64,000 nt of DNA from Flavobacterium rakeshii (GCF_009741375.1 NZ_WOWP01000053.1:62001-126000); one strand, 5' to 3'; numbered from the stretch's first letter, positions 17,735-26,988 are shown. Numbers and translations: made by a program. The notes: generated from the letters alone by a model not told the origin.

Positions 17735-18553
17735 TTATCCGTGTGCTGCCACTGAAACTTCGTCCCATGCTCTCCAGGTCTGCAGTTTCTCAGCATAAAT
17801 GCGTTCTGTTTTCTTCAGTCCGACCTTACCCAGAAACAAACGTAACGGCGGGTTTTTACTGTCAATCAGTTTTAGTATTGCCGCAACCGTAGCTTCAGGT
17901 TTTCCGTAGTCTTCAGGCAGCAGCCCCTCGGTTTGTCCCAGTCCGGCCTTTACCGTATCGTAGGCAGCAATGGCATCACTCTGTACGGCAGAACTTCCCC
18001 CAAAATCAGTAGCGTAACCGTTAGGCTCGACTAATGTGACATAGATGCCCAGGTCTGCCACTTCCGCATGCAGGGATTCCATAATTCCTTCCATGGCAAA
18101 TTTGGTCGCATTGTAGATGCCTAATATTGGTAAGGCCCATACGCCCAAGACACTGGACAACTGTATAATATGTCCGGATCCCTGCTCACGAAGAATAGGC
18201 AACGCGGCCTGTGTTACCCATAATGAGCCGAAAACATTCGCCTCAAAAACATCTTTAGCAGCCTTCTCACTTACTTCCTCTATGGCACCAAATACACCAT
18301 AGCCCGCGTTATTGATGACCACATCAAGGTTGCCAAAATGATTTTTAGCCTTATTTACAGCGGCTATTACAGCGGACCTGTCCGTAATGTCGAGTTCTAT
18401 AGCCAGAAACTGACTCTTGTACTTATCTGTCAGGTCTTTTAAAGAATCAGCGGTTCTTGATGTAGCAGCTACGTTGTCGCCGCGTTGCAATAAGGCTTCA
18501 ACCCAAAGTTTTCCAAATCCTCGTGAAGCTCCTGTAATAAAAATTGTTTTCAT
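17735..18553 (-). CDS. Short-chain dehydrogenase/reductase
   Basis: A complete SDR of 272 residues. TGASRGFGKLW (residues 7-17) binds the nucleotide, NNAGYGVFG stabilises the fold, and LSSVLG followed by YNATKFAMEG holds the catalytic Ser and Tyr-Lys pair. An arginine after the second strand (TSRTADSL) suggests NADP preference. It is closely related to the SDR at 22328-23152 (shared GFGKLW, EPNGYATD, and the WDEVSVAAHG/WKEVSIAAHG ending), so the pair arose by duplication. It is monocistronic, with promoter site B upstream and a terminator downstream. The substrate, probably a small carbonyl or alcohol, cannot be read from sequence. Confidence 0.88.
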   Translation of the reverse strand: MKTIFITGASRGFGKLWVEALLQRGDNVAATSRTADSLKDLTDKYKSQFLAIELDITDRSAVIAAVNKAKNHFGNLDVVINNAGYGVFGAIEEVSEKAAKDVFEANVFGSLWVTQAALPILREQGSGHIIQLSSVLGVWALPILGIYNATKFAMEGIMESLHAEVADLGIYVTLVEPNGYATDFGGSSAVQSDAIAAYDTVKAGLGQTEGLLPEDYGKPEATVAAILKLIDSKNPPLRLFLGKVGLKKTERIYAEKLQTWRAWDEVSVAAHG

Positions 18554-18598
18554 TATAATAGTATTGATTATTAGTTATTAATCTAAAAGTTATAGTAG

Positions 18599-18665
18599 CA
18601 AATTTATGTGGTTCCCATCCGGAAGAATGGTACATATGTAGGAATAAATAGTACGTTTTGACGAA
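18599..18665 (-). promoter_or_regulatory. Promoter with group-1 shared operator (site B)
   Basis: The -7 box on the - strand is TAAATTTG (18599-18606). After exactly 23 bases comes the shared element at 18630-18665: GTACATATGT, GGAATAAATAGTAC and TTGACGAA. A second partial copy of the GGAA-AAT-GTAC part lies immediately outside it at 18621-18633. It drives the SDR at 17735-18553. Confidence 0.75.
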
Positions 18666-18718
18666 TTAGCGCAACCGGTCCTTGCTCAGGAAAACTAGGG
18701 CGGGCCGGCTACACGACT

Positions 18719-19612
18719 TTAAGCACGCCTCCCTTTTGGTGTCCTGAACATTTCAGGCGGATATCCTTCCATTTTGGTGAACAAAAGGGCAAACTTTTTG
18801 GTTTCCTTAAAACCCAAAGTATATGCAATTTCTTCGATGGATATAGGACTATCGCTCAAAAGTTCCTTGGCTTTTGCAATAAGGGCGATCAGTACAAGGT
18901 CCTCAACAGTATTGCCGGTCTTAAACTGCAACACATCGTTGAGATAATATGGCGAAAGCTGCTGCTGCTTTGCGAAATGGGCAGCGGCCGGAATGCCTTC
19001 GCGCTTCAGTAACCCTGATTTTATATAGGTCTCCAGATGGCTCTTAAAGCGTTCTGATACACTGTCGGTAATGGCCATCTGGTCCCTGAACTGTCTTTTA
19101 TAAAACCGCTTTACATACATTAGCATCGCTTCATAATGGCTTAGAATGATGTCCCTGCTGTATTCGTCGGTATTGTTATAGTATTCCCGCTCCATTTTCG
19201 TCTTGAGGCTGGTGATCAACTGTGCCTCGCAGGGAGCAAAAAAAAGGGATTCACTGGGGAAGTACTGAAAGAAATGGTAGGTGTTAATGCTCTGCGCCAG
19301 TCTTTGTCCCCGGAAGAAATCCTTATGTGCCACAATGACGAACCCGTTACTGCCGACCGTGATTTCCCGTGCTGAGATGTCAGTGCCCGGATGTATAAAA
19401 CGCATGGCACCGTTATCATGAGTGCCCTCCGGCAGAACAGCAGATGGCATCCCCTCGTTCCTGAGATCAAACCGAATTAGGTAGCAGTCGGTGCTGAAGC
19501 GTTCCTTGGGAAGCTGATCTGAAAATTGACTGACAATACTGAACATCGGATTTTCAGGAGGCGCCCAGCCCAGATGCCGGTGCAACTCGCTTACCGTTTT
19601 CAAATGTTTCAT
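18719..19612 (-). CDS. AraC-family transcriptional regulator (group 1)
   Basis: A 297-residue regulator. The N-terminal ~180 residues form a cupin-like sensing domain that starts with the group-1 signature (HLKTVSELHRHLGWAPPENPMFS). The C-terminal ~100 residues hold two helix-turn-helix motifs (AAHFAKQQQLSPYYLNDVL and ISIEEIAYTLGFKETKKFALLF). It is the last gene of a five-gene operon starting at 23152 (SDR, unknown protein, hydrolase, bestrophin, AraC), with gaps of 27-47 bases. Autoregulation through site C is therefore likely. It is a paralogue of 24698-25612 and of the truncated copy at 15937. Confidence 0.88.
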   Translation of the reverse strand: MKHLKTVSELHRHLGWAPPENPMFSIVSQFSDQLPKERFSTDCYLIRFDLRNEGMPSAVLPEGTHDNGAMRFIHPGTDISAREITVGSNGFVIVAHKDFFRGQRLAQSINTYHFFQYFPSESLFFAPCEAQLITSLKTKMEREYYNNTDEYSRDIILSHYEAMLMYVKRFYKRQFRDQMAITDSVSERFKSHLETYIKSGLLKREGIPAAAHFAKQQQLSPYYLNDVLQFKTGNTVEDLVLIALIAKAKELLSDSPISIEEIAYTLGFKETKKFALLFTKMEGYPPEMFRTPKGRRA

Positions 19613-19639
19613 GCTTATAAAGATGAATTAGCTGTATAC

Positions 19640-20638
19640 TTACATCAGGAAGCCGTTTACCGGCTGTGGTGGTTCCGGGACCCCTGAGTCATCAATCAGC
19701 TCCCGCAGGTCAATTTCAATACCTTTTGAAATTGAGGTGATAGGCACATCATTATAGGTGCCCTCAAAAGGATTTTCTGAGTAGTCCCCAATCATTTCCA
19801 TAAGAAGGAACACCCATGAGATAAGGGCCGAAAAGGGAATGGTCAGCCAAACCGCCCCAAAGGATTCCTGACTGAAAATACTCAGCAGCCCAAAGGGAAT
19901 TAATGCTGTGAAAAGCAGTGTGATCCAAATTGCAACCGAGGCATACTGACGGGGAAAAGGGAAGTTTTTGATACGTTCACTTCTGCCCTGCTCATCCATC
20001 AGAGCCAGTAGCAGGCGATGAAGCTCCATATGCCTGAAGTCCTCAAAATAGCCTTCATCCCTGAGTTCCTGCAATCGTTGGGCCTGTTTCCTGAGGATCT
20101 GTACCGCTGCGTTGGATGTTTTTTGAAAAGCTATCCATTCGTTATCCCCTAAAAACGGCAGAATATCCTGCTCAAGTCCCGATAGGGCGTGTTCCGCTAT
20201 TCGGGGCATATCATGGTCTTTCATCCGGTTCTCGGTATGTTCCCATTCGCGGTCGGTCCTGAGTTGGTAACGCAGGGCGGTTAACCAGGCTATATACCTG
20301 TAAACCAACTCCTTTTTTATCGCCCCACTGTGTTCTCCCTGCACAAAACTGACCACTGAGGTTCCGAATCCACGGGAATTGTTGACTATACCACCCCATA
20401 TCTTTCTCGCTTCCCAGGCTCTGTCATAACTGGCACTGTTTTTAAACCCGAGATAAAAAGCAACAGCTATACCCAAAACGGTAATGGGCTGCCAATTCAG
20501 CGAAATGTCAAAATCGAAAGCCCGAAATAGACTACGATAGACCAGTGTTATCAGTGTGGCATAAAGAATACTGTATAAAAAGGGTTTCTTACTCCATCGG
20601 AAAAGTTTCCAGAAACCATAGTGTCTGCGGGTATACAT
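19640..20638 (-). CDS. Bestrophin-family anion channel
   Basis: A 332-residue membrane protein of the bestrophin/UPF0187 family. Early residues carry the family hallmark FWKLFRWSKKP, then a membrane span, WQPITVLGIAVAFYLGFKN and the YDRAWEARKIWGGIVN motif (about residues 70-85). Two further spans lie near residues 235-285, and the C-terminal PFEGTYNDVPI segment is also conserved. Bacterial bestrophins form pentameric channels for chloride or cations. It is in the operon with SDR, hydrolase and AraC genes, and its physiological link to them is unknown. Confidence 0.9.
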   Translation of the reverse strand: MYTRRHYGFWKLFRWSKKPFLYSILYATLITLVYRSLFRAFDFDISLNWQPITVLGIAVAFYLGFKNSASYDRAWEARKIWGGIVNNSRGFGTSVVSFVQGEHSGAIKKELVYRYIAWLTALRYQLRTDREWEHTENRMKDHDMPRIAEHALSGLEQDILPFLGDNEWIAFQKTSNAAVQILRKQAQRLQELRDEGYFEDFRHMELHRLLLALMDEQGRSERIKNFPFPRQYASVAIWITLLFTALIPFGLLSIFSQESFGAVWLTIPFSALISWVFLLMEMIGDYSENPFEGTYNDVPITSISKGIEIDLRELIDDSGVPEPPQPVNGFLM

Positions 20639-20672
20639 GATTTTTAAGTTTACGGCTTCTTACGTGCAGCGG

Positions 20673-21512
20673 TTAAAAATTGTTTAGAAAATCGTTGGCC
20701 TGATTTACGAACCGTTGCGGATACTGATAAAAAGATCCGTGCGCTGCATCAGGATAATAGGTCAGTACGGCATTGGATAACTGCTTAAAGAGTGCGTACG
20801 AATTATCCGAATCCATCATCTTGTCATCACTGCCCTGTACAATAAATACCGGATGGGGTATCATTTTAAGGTCCATCGTAACGGGGTCAGCCCCCCAGCG
20901 GGTAATGGCAGCCATTTGCGCCAAAACACTTTCCTGTGCTGTTTCCTTATCGCGGTCTTCGGTTCTCGTAAATAACCTTTTCAGGGTTTCCTTTCCCTTA
21001 TTTCGGCTCGTAGTGGTGGCGGTAAAAAAAATATATAAAAAGCGTTCCTCCGGATCTTTTTGCATGGCATTGTAAATTAGTTCAGGAAAATGCTCCAAAA
21101 CCTTTGCTCCCTGTGGCGCTGCGCCCACAATAACAAGCTTCCTTACCAGTTCCGGATACTTGACGGCCAAATATTGTGCAATGAAACCGCCAAGCGAAAA
21201 ACCTAACACGTCAAATTTATATACCCCCAGTGCATTTAGAAAATCTACCGCATCATGAGCCATATCGGCAACGTTATCAGGCGTCTCACCTGTACTGTTT
21301 CCAACACCGGCATTGTCAAAAATTAGTACCTCCCGTTCCTGTGCCAGCCCCTCAAGAATTAAAGGATCCCAATTATCAAGGGTACCGGTAAAGTGCTGGA
21401 AACCTACAAGAGGAAATTCAGAGGGTTTACCAAATCTTCGGTAGGCGTAGTTAATGCCGTTAACATTTATATATTGTGTGGGTGCCGTAAGGGCAGTTCT
21501 TAAAGTGCTCAT
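20673..21512 (-). CDS. Alpha/beta hydrolase
   Basis: A 279-residue alpha/beta-fold hydrolase without a signal peptide. The nucleophile elbow is GFSLGG (Ser106), the acid is in VQGSDDKMMD and the catalytic histidine in DAAHGSFYQYP. The oxyanion region reads FQHFTGTLDNWDP, and FDNAGVGNSTGETP is typical of proteobacterial and Bacteroidota haloperoxidase- or epoxide-hydrolase-like enzymes. Its place in an operon with an SDR suggests sequential handling of an ester or lactone; the substrate is unknown. The gap to the next gene is 34 bases. Confidence 0.87.
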   Translation of the reverse strand: MSTLRTALTAPTQYINVNGINYAYRRFGKPSEFPLVGFQHFTGTLDNWDPLILEGLAQEREVLIFDNAGVGNSTGETPDNVADMAHDAVDFLNALGVYKFDVLGFSLGGFIAQYLAVKYPELVRKLVIVGAAPQGAKVLEHFPELIYNAMQKDPEERFLYIFFTATTTSRNKGKETLKRLFTRTEDRDKETAQESVLAQMAAITRWGADPVTMDLKMIPHPVFIVQGSDDKMMDSDNSYALFKQLSNAVLTYYPDAAHGSFYQYPQRFVNQANDFLNNF

Positions 21513-21548
21513 CTGTTTGTTGTTTTAGAATGTTACTAATGGTTTGAA

Positions 21549-22280
21549 TTATTCGAAGCGTACATCAAGAATGTCTATGGATACCAGTACCGGGTTCGTC
21601 TGATAGCTGTTATCCGCATCGTTTAGGATGTAGATATTTCTCTTAGTGCCGGTTTTTACACCCTGAAATTCCTTGTAACCTTCAATTATCTGGGTTGCAG
21701 AGGAGCCTCCCAGTACTACCGGCCAATAGTCATGTCGTTTTAATAATCCGGCTTCATTAAAGTAAAATACCTGTCGTTTGCTGTGTGTGGTAAAACCCTC
21801 AGGATAAATCACCTCAAGCCTGCTAAGGGTTTCCCCCTTTTCATTCCAGGGTTCCAGCTCGTTGATTTCTACACCGGGAACAAGGAAATTAAAAGGCGCG
21901 GTAGCATAATTCCATGTAGCATAGCTCGAAAAGTACACCAGTTGCGCCCTTGTCCACGGAGTTTCTACAGTATGTCCTTCAAATGAATGAAGTGGGTTTG
22001 TAAGGGCTTCCAGTAATTTACCGTTTTCATCAAACAGCTCTACTTTACCGGGTTCGAATGTTGAGGTATACCCCGGCTGGAAAAGGTTTTTCCAGCTGCT
22101 TTTCTGCTCGGTTAGCGAACCGGTAAATGCTACATCGGCAAGGGCGCCGTCATGCCCTTTTATAGGCCACACCACACCACCTATATTGGTGTGTATTTTT
22201 ACTGTTGTAAAAGGGGCTGCGTTGGCGCCTCCGTGGGCGGCAATAACTTTGTCTACTAATTGTTGGGTTGAAGTTGTCAT
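21549..22280 (-). CDS. Conserved protein of unknown function, beta-rich
   Basis: A 243-residue protein with no signal peptide. It opens with a helix (TQQLVDKVIAAHGGANAA), which resembles the start of LolA-like lipoprotein-carrier folds, and then alternating beta segments (VKIHTNIGGVVWPIKGH, LSRLEVIYPEGFTTHSKRQVFYF, in parts). The family is not firmly recognised. It lies between the SDR and the hydrolase in a five-gene operon and is probably made in step with them. A hydrophobic-ligand-binding role is only an inference from fold likeness. Confidence 0.7.
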   Translation of the reverse strand: MTTSTQQLVDKVIAAHGGANAAPFTTVKIHTNIGGVVWPIKGHDGALADVAFTGSLTEQKSSWKNLFQPGYTSTFEPGKVELFDENGKLLEALTNPLHSFEGHTVETPWTRAQLVYFSSYATWNYATAPFNFLVPGVEINELEPWNEKGETLSRLEVIYPEGFTTHSKRQVFYFNEAGLLKRHDYWPVVLGGSSATQIIEGYKEFQGVKTGTKRNIYILNDADNSYQTNPVLVSIDILDVRFE

Positions 22281-22327
22281 GATTGAATATTTATTATTGT
22301 TGGATATGATTGTAAAATGGTAATCGA

Positions 22328-23152
22328 TTAATGTCCGTGAGCGGCAATACTTACTTCTTTCCAGGCCTCAATACTGTTAAGCCTTTCAGTATATACCTGT
22401 TTTACCACGTTATAGGCTATGCGACCAAACAGAAGCCTTTGCGGTGGGTTAGCATGGTCTACAAGGTCAAGCACAATGCTTACCGTAGCTTCGGGCTTGC
22501 CCCAGGTGTCCGGATTTTCGCTGGTGGTGGCAAACGCTTCACGAACCGGATTATAATCTGAAATATCGTTAGTGGTTTGGTTTGCCGATGCCCCGGCCCA
22601 GTCCGTAGCATAGCCGTTAGGTTCTATAAGTGTAACATTGATACCCATGTGTGCTACTTCCCTGGCGATCGTTTCGCTAAGTCCTTCTACTGCAAATTTT
22701 GAAGCATTATAAAGGCCCAGCATGGGCAGCGTGGTAAGCCCTAAAAAGCTTGAAACCTGAATAATATGACCGCTTTTTTGGGCTCTCATAACCGGCATTA
22801 CCGCCTGTGTAACCCAAAGCAGGCCAAAAAAGTTAGTTTCCATCTGTGCCTTGGCCTGTTCCTCGGTCGTCTCTTCTACCGTACCAAACAAGCCATAGCC
22901 GGCATTATTTATTAGTACATCAATCCTGCCAAAATGACCTGCGATTAGGGCTACGGCCTCGTTTACATTTTCGCGTTTGGTAACATCAAGTTGTACGGGT
23001 AAGATTTTATCACCATACATTTCCACCAGGTCGGCAAGGTCGGCCGTGTTGCGGGCAGTGGCGGCTACTTTGTCACCACGCTTTAAGAAGGCTTTGGCCC
23101 ATAGTTTTCCGAATCCTCTCGAGGCTCCTGTTATAAAAATTGTTTTAGACAT
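22328..23152 (-). CDS. Short-chain dehydrogenase/reductase, first gene of operon
   Basis: A 274-residue SDR with TGASRGFGKLW, NNAGYGLFG, VSSFLG and YNASKFAVEG, all intact. It is a close paralogue of the SDR at 17735 (shared IEPNGYATDW region and C-terminal SIAAHGH). ARNTADLADL after the second strand points to NADP use. It leads the operon SDR, unknown protein, hydrolase, bestrophin, AraC, driven by site C. Two full SDRs and one broken one within 6 kb, all behind the same operator, suggest repeated duplication of a promoter-gene unit. Confidence 0.9.
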   Translation of the reverse strand: MSKTIFITGASRGFGKLWAKAFLKRGDKVAATARNTADLADLVEMYGDKILPVQLDVTKRENVNEAVALIAGHFGRIDVLINNAGYGLFGTVEETTEEQAKAQMETNFFGLLWVTQAVMPVMRAQKSGHIIQVSSFLGLTTLPMLGLYNASKFAVEGLSETIAREVAHMGINVTLIEPNGYATDWAGASANQTTNDISDYNPVREAFATTSENPDTWGKPEATVSIVLDLVDHANPPQRLLFGRIAYNVVKQVYTERLNSIEAWKEVSIAAHGH

Positions 23153-23190
23153 AATTGTATTTTATTACGGGTTATTGATTTTTGATAGAG

Positions 23191-23257
23191 CAAATTTAGC
23201 TTCAGTATACGCGACAGGGTAGTTCATATGTGGGAACTAATAGCACAAAACAACGTT
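23191..23257 (-). promoter_or_regulatory. Promoter with group-1 shared operator (site C)
   Basis: The -7 box TAAATTTG (23191-23198 on the - strand) is followed upstream by exactly 23 bases and then the shared element at 23222-23257: GTTCATATGT, GGAACTAATAGCACA and AACG. It drives the five-gene operon. Its outer end touches the stop codon of the MFS gene. Confidence 0.75.
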
Positions 23258-24453
23258 TATACAGTCCGTGCCTTTACATAGTGTTTGAAAGCAACAAGCA
23301 CTACTAATAAAAGCAGCACAATGCCAAGGTTTACAGACGATAAAAGGTGAACCGATTTAATGCTTAGGGAATTTATAAGCCCATAGCCAACCACAGAGCT
23401 GATGACATAAATACCACCACCGGTAAGGCCGCTGGCTGTACCTGCATTATGTGTAAAACGTTGTAGGCTGTAGGCATATACATTATTAAATATAAAGCCG
23501 GATGCAAGATGAAGGGCCGCCGTAAAAACAATCAAAACCCAAATCGTTACGGTTGAGACGGATATCAGCCACATCACGGCTGCGGCAATAAGCTGTAGTA
23601 TGATGGCGGTATCCAGTTTTGTAAACAGTGCCCTTTTTAATAATAACTTGCTCATGATACCGCCACTCATCAGCGCAACACCCGATACCAGGGAACTGTA
23701 CCCCGTAATTACCGGAGAATATCCATATACCTTTTCTATGATAAAGGGGCTTACCATACCATATACAACCAGAAGGGAATAACTCAGTCCTATAATCAGC
23801 AGTCCCAGGGTAAAATCAGTCGTTTTCAACATTTCCTTATACACCTTTACAATGGGCTGTATCCTGAAGGGCTGCCTTTGGGATAATGATTCACCCGAAA
23901 AACGTATTTCCATGATTAAGACAATAACTGCCAGGCTACCTAAAAAGTAAAAACTAGACTGCCACCCCAATACTTCCTGGAGATAACCTCCAAGAAACGG
24001 TGCCACTATTGGTGCTGTAGCCCATACAATGGAAAAAAGACTTGTATAATGCTTTAGTTGGGAACCACTATACATATCCACAAAAAATGCTCTCTTCCCA
24101 ACGATGATAAGGGAAACGGTTATACCCTGTATAACTCGCATGGCATATATTACATAAATATTTGAGGTAAGGGCAATGGCAAAACTCGCTACGGCGAAGA
24201 TTAATAATGCAAAACTGCTGATCCGGTAGCGTCCGAAACTGTCGAGAATACTTCCGATAAAGAGCTGGCTAAAGCCGGAACTAATCATAAAAAGAAGTAA
24301 CGATAACTGTATTGCCCCCACCGACACGCCAAGATCGTGTGCCATGGCCGGAAGCGAAGGGATATAAATGTCTGTGGTAAGCCCTCCAAGCGGTATCAGT
24401 ATAAAAGCTAAAATAGTGCTGATATGCAGGAACTCTGATTTTTGATTCTTCAT
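23257..24453 (-). CDS. Bcr/CflA-family multidrug exporter (MFS)
   Basis: A 398-residue, 12-span major facilitator. I start at ATG 24453 (MKNQKSEFLH); a longer frame to 24522 reads across the -7 box region. TTDIYIPSLPAMAHDLGVS in the first span and loop and FIGSILDSFGRYRISS in the loop 2-3 motif are the Bcr/CflA drug:proton antiporter signature. It would expel small toxic compounds across the inner membrane. It is transcribed divergently from the group-1 AraC gene at 24698, and the shared operator lies between them, so this AraC is its likely regulator. Confidence 0.9.
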   Translation of the reverse strand: MKNQKSEFLHISTILAFILIPLGGLTTDIYIPSLPAMAHDLGVSVGAIQLSLLLFMISSGFSQLFIGSILDSFGRYRISSFALLIFAVASFAIALTSNIYVIYAMRVIQGITVSLIIVGKRAFFVDMYSGSQLKHYTSLFSIVWATAPIVAPFLGGYLQEVLGWQSSFYFLGSLAVIVLIMEIRFSGESLSQRQPFRIQPIVKVYKEMLKTTDFTLGLLIIGLSYSLLVVYGMVSPFIIEKVYGYSPVITGYSSLVSGVALMSGGIMSKLLLKRALFTKLDTAIILQLIAAAVMWLISVSTVTIWVLIVFTAALHLASGFIFNNVYAYSLQRFTHNAGTASGLTGGGIYVISSVVGYGLINSLSIKSVHLLSSVNLGIVLLLLVVLVAFKHYVKARTV

Positions 24454-24519
24454 AATAGATAGTGTTAAGGATCTTGTTTTTAAAAAGGTTACCCGGTATG
24501 AGGCCCAGGTCTCCGCAAT

Positions 24520-24586
24520 CAAAAGTAGGGCTGCGGCTCCCCATTCAATAGTTCGTTTGTAAGGATAAATAGCACATATCTACGTA
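24520..24586 (-). promoter_or_regulatory. Promoter with group-1 shared operator (site D), in a divergent intergenic region
   Basis: On the - strand the -7 box is TACTTTTG (24520-24527). Exactly 23 bases upstream the shared element occupies 24551-24586: GTTCGTTTGT, GGATAAATAGCACAT and CTACGTA. It controls the exporter and possibly also the divergent AraC gene. Confidence 0.72.
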
Positions 24587-24697
24587 CCCTTGCCTTTTGC
24601 AGCCGATCCGAAAAAAAACCGGAAATTTTCTCCACCCTTTTATTTTTTTACTACTTTTCACCTTCCAATTCTTGTTCATTAAATCCCTACGATCATT

Positions 24698-25612
24698 ATG
24701 GAAAAAATATCACACTACAGGAGCATCACAGAACTGCATCAAAAAAGTGGCTTTGCCCCTCCAAACCATCCGTTGGTAAGCATGATGACGTGTAAGGAAC
24801 TCATGACCTATTCAGTAGGTGAAGATCGCTTTACAGGCGACTTTTATATGATAGCGTTAAAGAAAATTATGGACGGTTATATGCTTTATGGAAAAACCAA
24901 ATACGATAACGATAACGGTTCCATGGTTTTTGTTAAGCCCCGCCAGATTATTGAGGTCAGTAACGTGAAATTTGCCGAAAAGGGCTTTGTCCTGTTCTTT
25001 CACGAGGACTACCTTTCAGGGCATCATCTTCATGAGCTGATTAAAAAATACGGTTATTTCGAATATGAGATTAACGAAGCGCTGCACTTATCCCCGCAGG
25101 AGGAGACGATAATATGGGATCTTTACGATAAAACAAGAGCTGAATATGAAAATAAACCCGATGAGCTGAGCCGGGAGATCATTTTAAGCCATATTGATTC
25201 AATCCTCAAATATTCGGACCGCTTTTATAAAAGGCAGTTCATTAACCGCAGTACCAATATTTCAGGTACCACGCTAAAGAAGTTTCAGGACACGCTGGAA
25301 AAGTACTTCGAGACTTCCCAGCATATTAGCAATGGGCTCCCTACCGTTAATTATCTGGCTGAGAAGCTCAATATTTCACCAAGATACCTTAGTGATGTCT
25401 TAAAGCAGGAGACGGGAAAAACTGCGCTGGACCACATTCATATTTACCTGATCAAGGAGGCTAAGAATCTGCTTTTAAGCAGTGACAGTAATGTAGCGCA
25501 AATTGCTTATGAGTTGGGATTTGAGACCCCGTCCTATTTTACAAGGCTTTTCAAAAAAGTTGTAGGGCATACACCGGTTCAATACAAACAGCAACAAGGT
25601 GCTCAGGCATAA
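24698..25612 (+). CDS. AraC-family transcriptional regulator (group 1)
   Basis: A 304-residue regulator with the complete group-1 N-terminus (HYRSITELHQKSGFAPPNHP). The cupin-type sensing domain runs to about residue 190 (GSMVFVKPRQIIEV, LHELIKKYGYFEYEINEALH, in parts). The AraC domain follows, with LAEKLNISPRYLSDVLKQ and VAQIAYELGFETPSYFTRLF. It is divergent from the Bcr/CflA exporter with site D between them. It is the best candidate for the protein that binds the shared element, together with the paralogue at 18719. A terminator follows at 25631. Confidence 0.9.
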   Translation: MEKISHYRSITELHQKSGFAPPNHPLVSMMTCKELMTYSVGEDRFTGDFYMIALKKIMDGYMLYGKTKYDNDNGSMVFVKPRQIIEVSNVKFAEKGFVLFFHEDYLSGHHLHELIKKYGYFEYEINEALHLSPQEETIIWDLYDKTRAEYENKPDELSREIILSHIDSILKYSDRFYKRQFINRSTNISGTTLKKFQDTLEKYFETSQHISNGLPTVNYLAEKLNISPRYLSDVLKQETGKTALDHIHIYLIKEAKNLLLSSDSNVAQIAYELGFETPSYFTRLFKKVVGHTPVQYKQQQGAQA

Positions 25613-25630
25613 AACATACCCGTTTTAAAC

Positions 25631-25662
25631 AAAAGAGGTAAGCCTTTCAGCTTACCTCTTTT
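25631..25662. terminator. Bidirectional terminator
   Basis: A perfect 13-bp stem, AAAAGAGGTAAGC with GCTTACCTCTTTT, encloses the loop CTTTCA. It separates the convergent AraC and AhpD-like genes. Confidence 0.85.
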
Positions 25663-25709
25663 GTTTTATGCTATGTCCCTTTGATAGGGGACGGTTTCTT
25701 GTCCTTTAA

Positions 25710-26249
25710 TTAGTTAAGTGCCGGTGCGGCAGGAAAATCTACCGGAACCTGTGTCTGTGCGTACACGTAATTCGTAAAGGTACGCACTGTAACAATACCA
25801 ATAAGTTCAATCAAGGCCGCTTCATTGTAACCCGCATTAAAAAAAGCCTCTTTAAGGGGTATAGTGGCTGTTCCTTTGTTTTGTGCAATTGACTGGGCAA
25901 GCTGTAATGCAGCCTCAAATTTGCCGTCAGCAGTTTGCCCCTTCCTTAAACCGATAATATCCTCCGGGGTATAACCTTTAAGTCCCGCAAGCATAGTATG
26001 GGCGGCAAGACAATAATCACAGTTGTTTACCTGTGAAACTACCAGGTTAATCCCCTCACGCTCCTTGGCGCTAAAGGCACTGTGACTGAATGCCTCCTCA
26101 AATTCCAGTATGCCTTTAAGTGCATTGGCAGAATATCCGATAGTAGCATAAAGGTTGGGTACTTTTCCCATTTTCTTTGTAATGGCTTCAAATATTTGTT
26201 GTGATGGTTCACTTACCTGATCTTTTGTAGGTACATTAATTGTTTTCAT
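25710..26249 (-). CDS. Carboxymuconolactone decarboxylase / AhpD-like alkylhydroperoxidase
   Basis: A 179-residue all-helical protein of the CMD/AhpD family. The redox centre is NCDYCLAAH (Cys77, Cys80, His84), the CxxCxxxH motif of peroxidase-type members. FSAKEREGINLVVSQVN upstream and LVQ-like helices downstream fit the family. Such proteins reduce alkyl hydroperoxides or act as disulfide reductants in peroxide defence. It is monocistronic with promoter site E, which places a peroxide-type enzyme under the same regulator as the SDRs and the exporter. Confidence 0.88.
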   Translation of the reverse strand: MKTINVPTKDQVSEPSQQIFEAITKKMGKVPNLYATIGYSANALKGILEFEEAFSHSAFSAKEREGINLVVSQVNNCDYCLAAHTMLAGLKGYTPEDIIGLRKGQTADGKFEAALQLAQSIAQNKGTATIPLKEAFFNAGYNEAALIELIGIVTVRTFTNYVYAQTQVPVDFPAAPALN

Positions 26250-26292
26250 GATATAAAATTTAAGTATTTTGTTATTACGTATTTTGATAAAG

Positions 26293-26359
26293 CAAAGTTA
26301 GCTGCTGTGATTTTGCTGTAGTAGTGCATTTTTGCGGAAGAATAGCACAGATTTACGAA
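26293..26359 (-). promoter_or_regulatory. Promoter with group-1 shared operator (site E)
   Basis: The -7 box TAACTTTG (26293-26300 on the - strand) lies exactly 23 bases from the shared element at 26324-26359: GTGCATTTTT, GGAAGAATAGCACAG and TTACGAA. It drives the AhpD-like gene. Confidence 0.75.
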
Positions 26360-26397
26360 GAGATTAATCAGTACGTTCCGCCGTATCTCCCGAACCT

Positions 26398-26964
26398 TTA
26401 CTTGCCTTTGTGTTGCAGGTACAATCGGGCGGACTGACTCATGGTAACCAGGGCACCGCCAAGAATTACGACATCCTTGATTACCAGCCTCCCACGACCT
26501 GAAAGAAAAGGAAAGCCATAGTCCGTATCGCCCAGATTACCCACCCAGGCCTCGGGGGTGGTGACAAGAAAGGAAAGGGTTCCCAGTGTCATCAGGAAAA
26601 TGAGTATACTGCCCCACATACTCCATAAAGGAGCCACGCGATGCAAGGCCACAAGCAGGCCCAGACTCATTAAGAAAATACCCAACCCTTTTGAAAAGCC
26701 ATAGGTATTGTTCTGAATATGCCATTGATGGTTTTCCACAATAAAGGCACCTTCCTTATTTAGGTGCGCGGCATATTCATCAGGATGGTTGTAGAAAAAG
26801 CGCATAAAGGGGCTGTTGGCGACAAATGGAACAATGCCGTCAGCTTCATAGGTAAAGAATTTCAATGCCCCTATCCAGATAAAAACTATAACTATCCCTG
26901 CACGAAGTATATTTGTAGCAAGGTTATCTAACCGGGCGATCTGTTGTATAAAGAATGATCTCAT
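26398..26964 (-). CDS. DUF417 (YkgB) family inner-membrane protein
   Basis: A 188-residue protein with four membrane spans, taking ATG 26964 as the start (MRSFFIQQIARLDN). FIWIGALKFFTYEADGIVPFVANSPFM is the DUF417/YkgB hallmark (residues about 28-55, in parts), with TLSFLVTTPEAWV and SGRGRLVIKDVVILGGAL further on. E. coli relatives (RclC/YkgB) belong to reactive-chlorine responses under an AraC regulator, RclR. Here too an AraC gene (27036-27893) lies immediately upstream on the same strand. The function as an oxidative-stress membrane protein is inferred from that parallel. Confidence 0.87.
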   Translation of the reverse strand: MRSFFIQQIARLDNLATNILRAGIVIVFIWIGALKFFTYEADGIVPFVANSPFMRFFYNHPDEYAAHLNKEGAFIVENHQWHIQNNTYGFSKGLGIFLMSLGLLVALHRVAPLWSMWGSILIFLMTLGTLSFLVTTPEAWVGNLGDTDYGFPFLSGRGRLVIKDVVILGGALVTMSQSARLYLQHKGK

Positions 26965-26988
26965 GATGTAATTTGTTTTTTGTTGAAA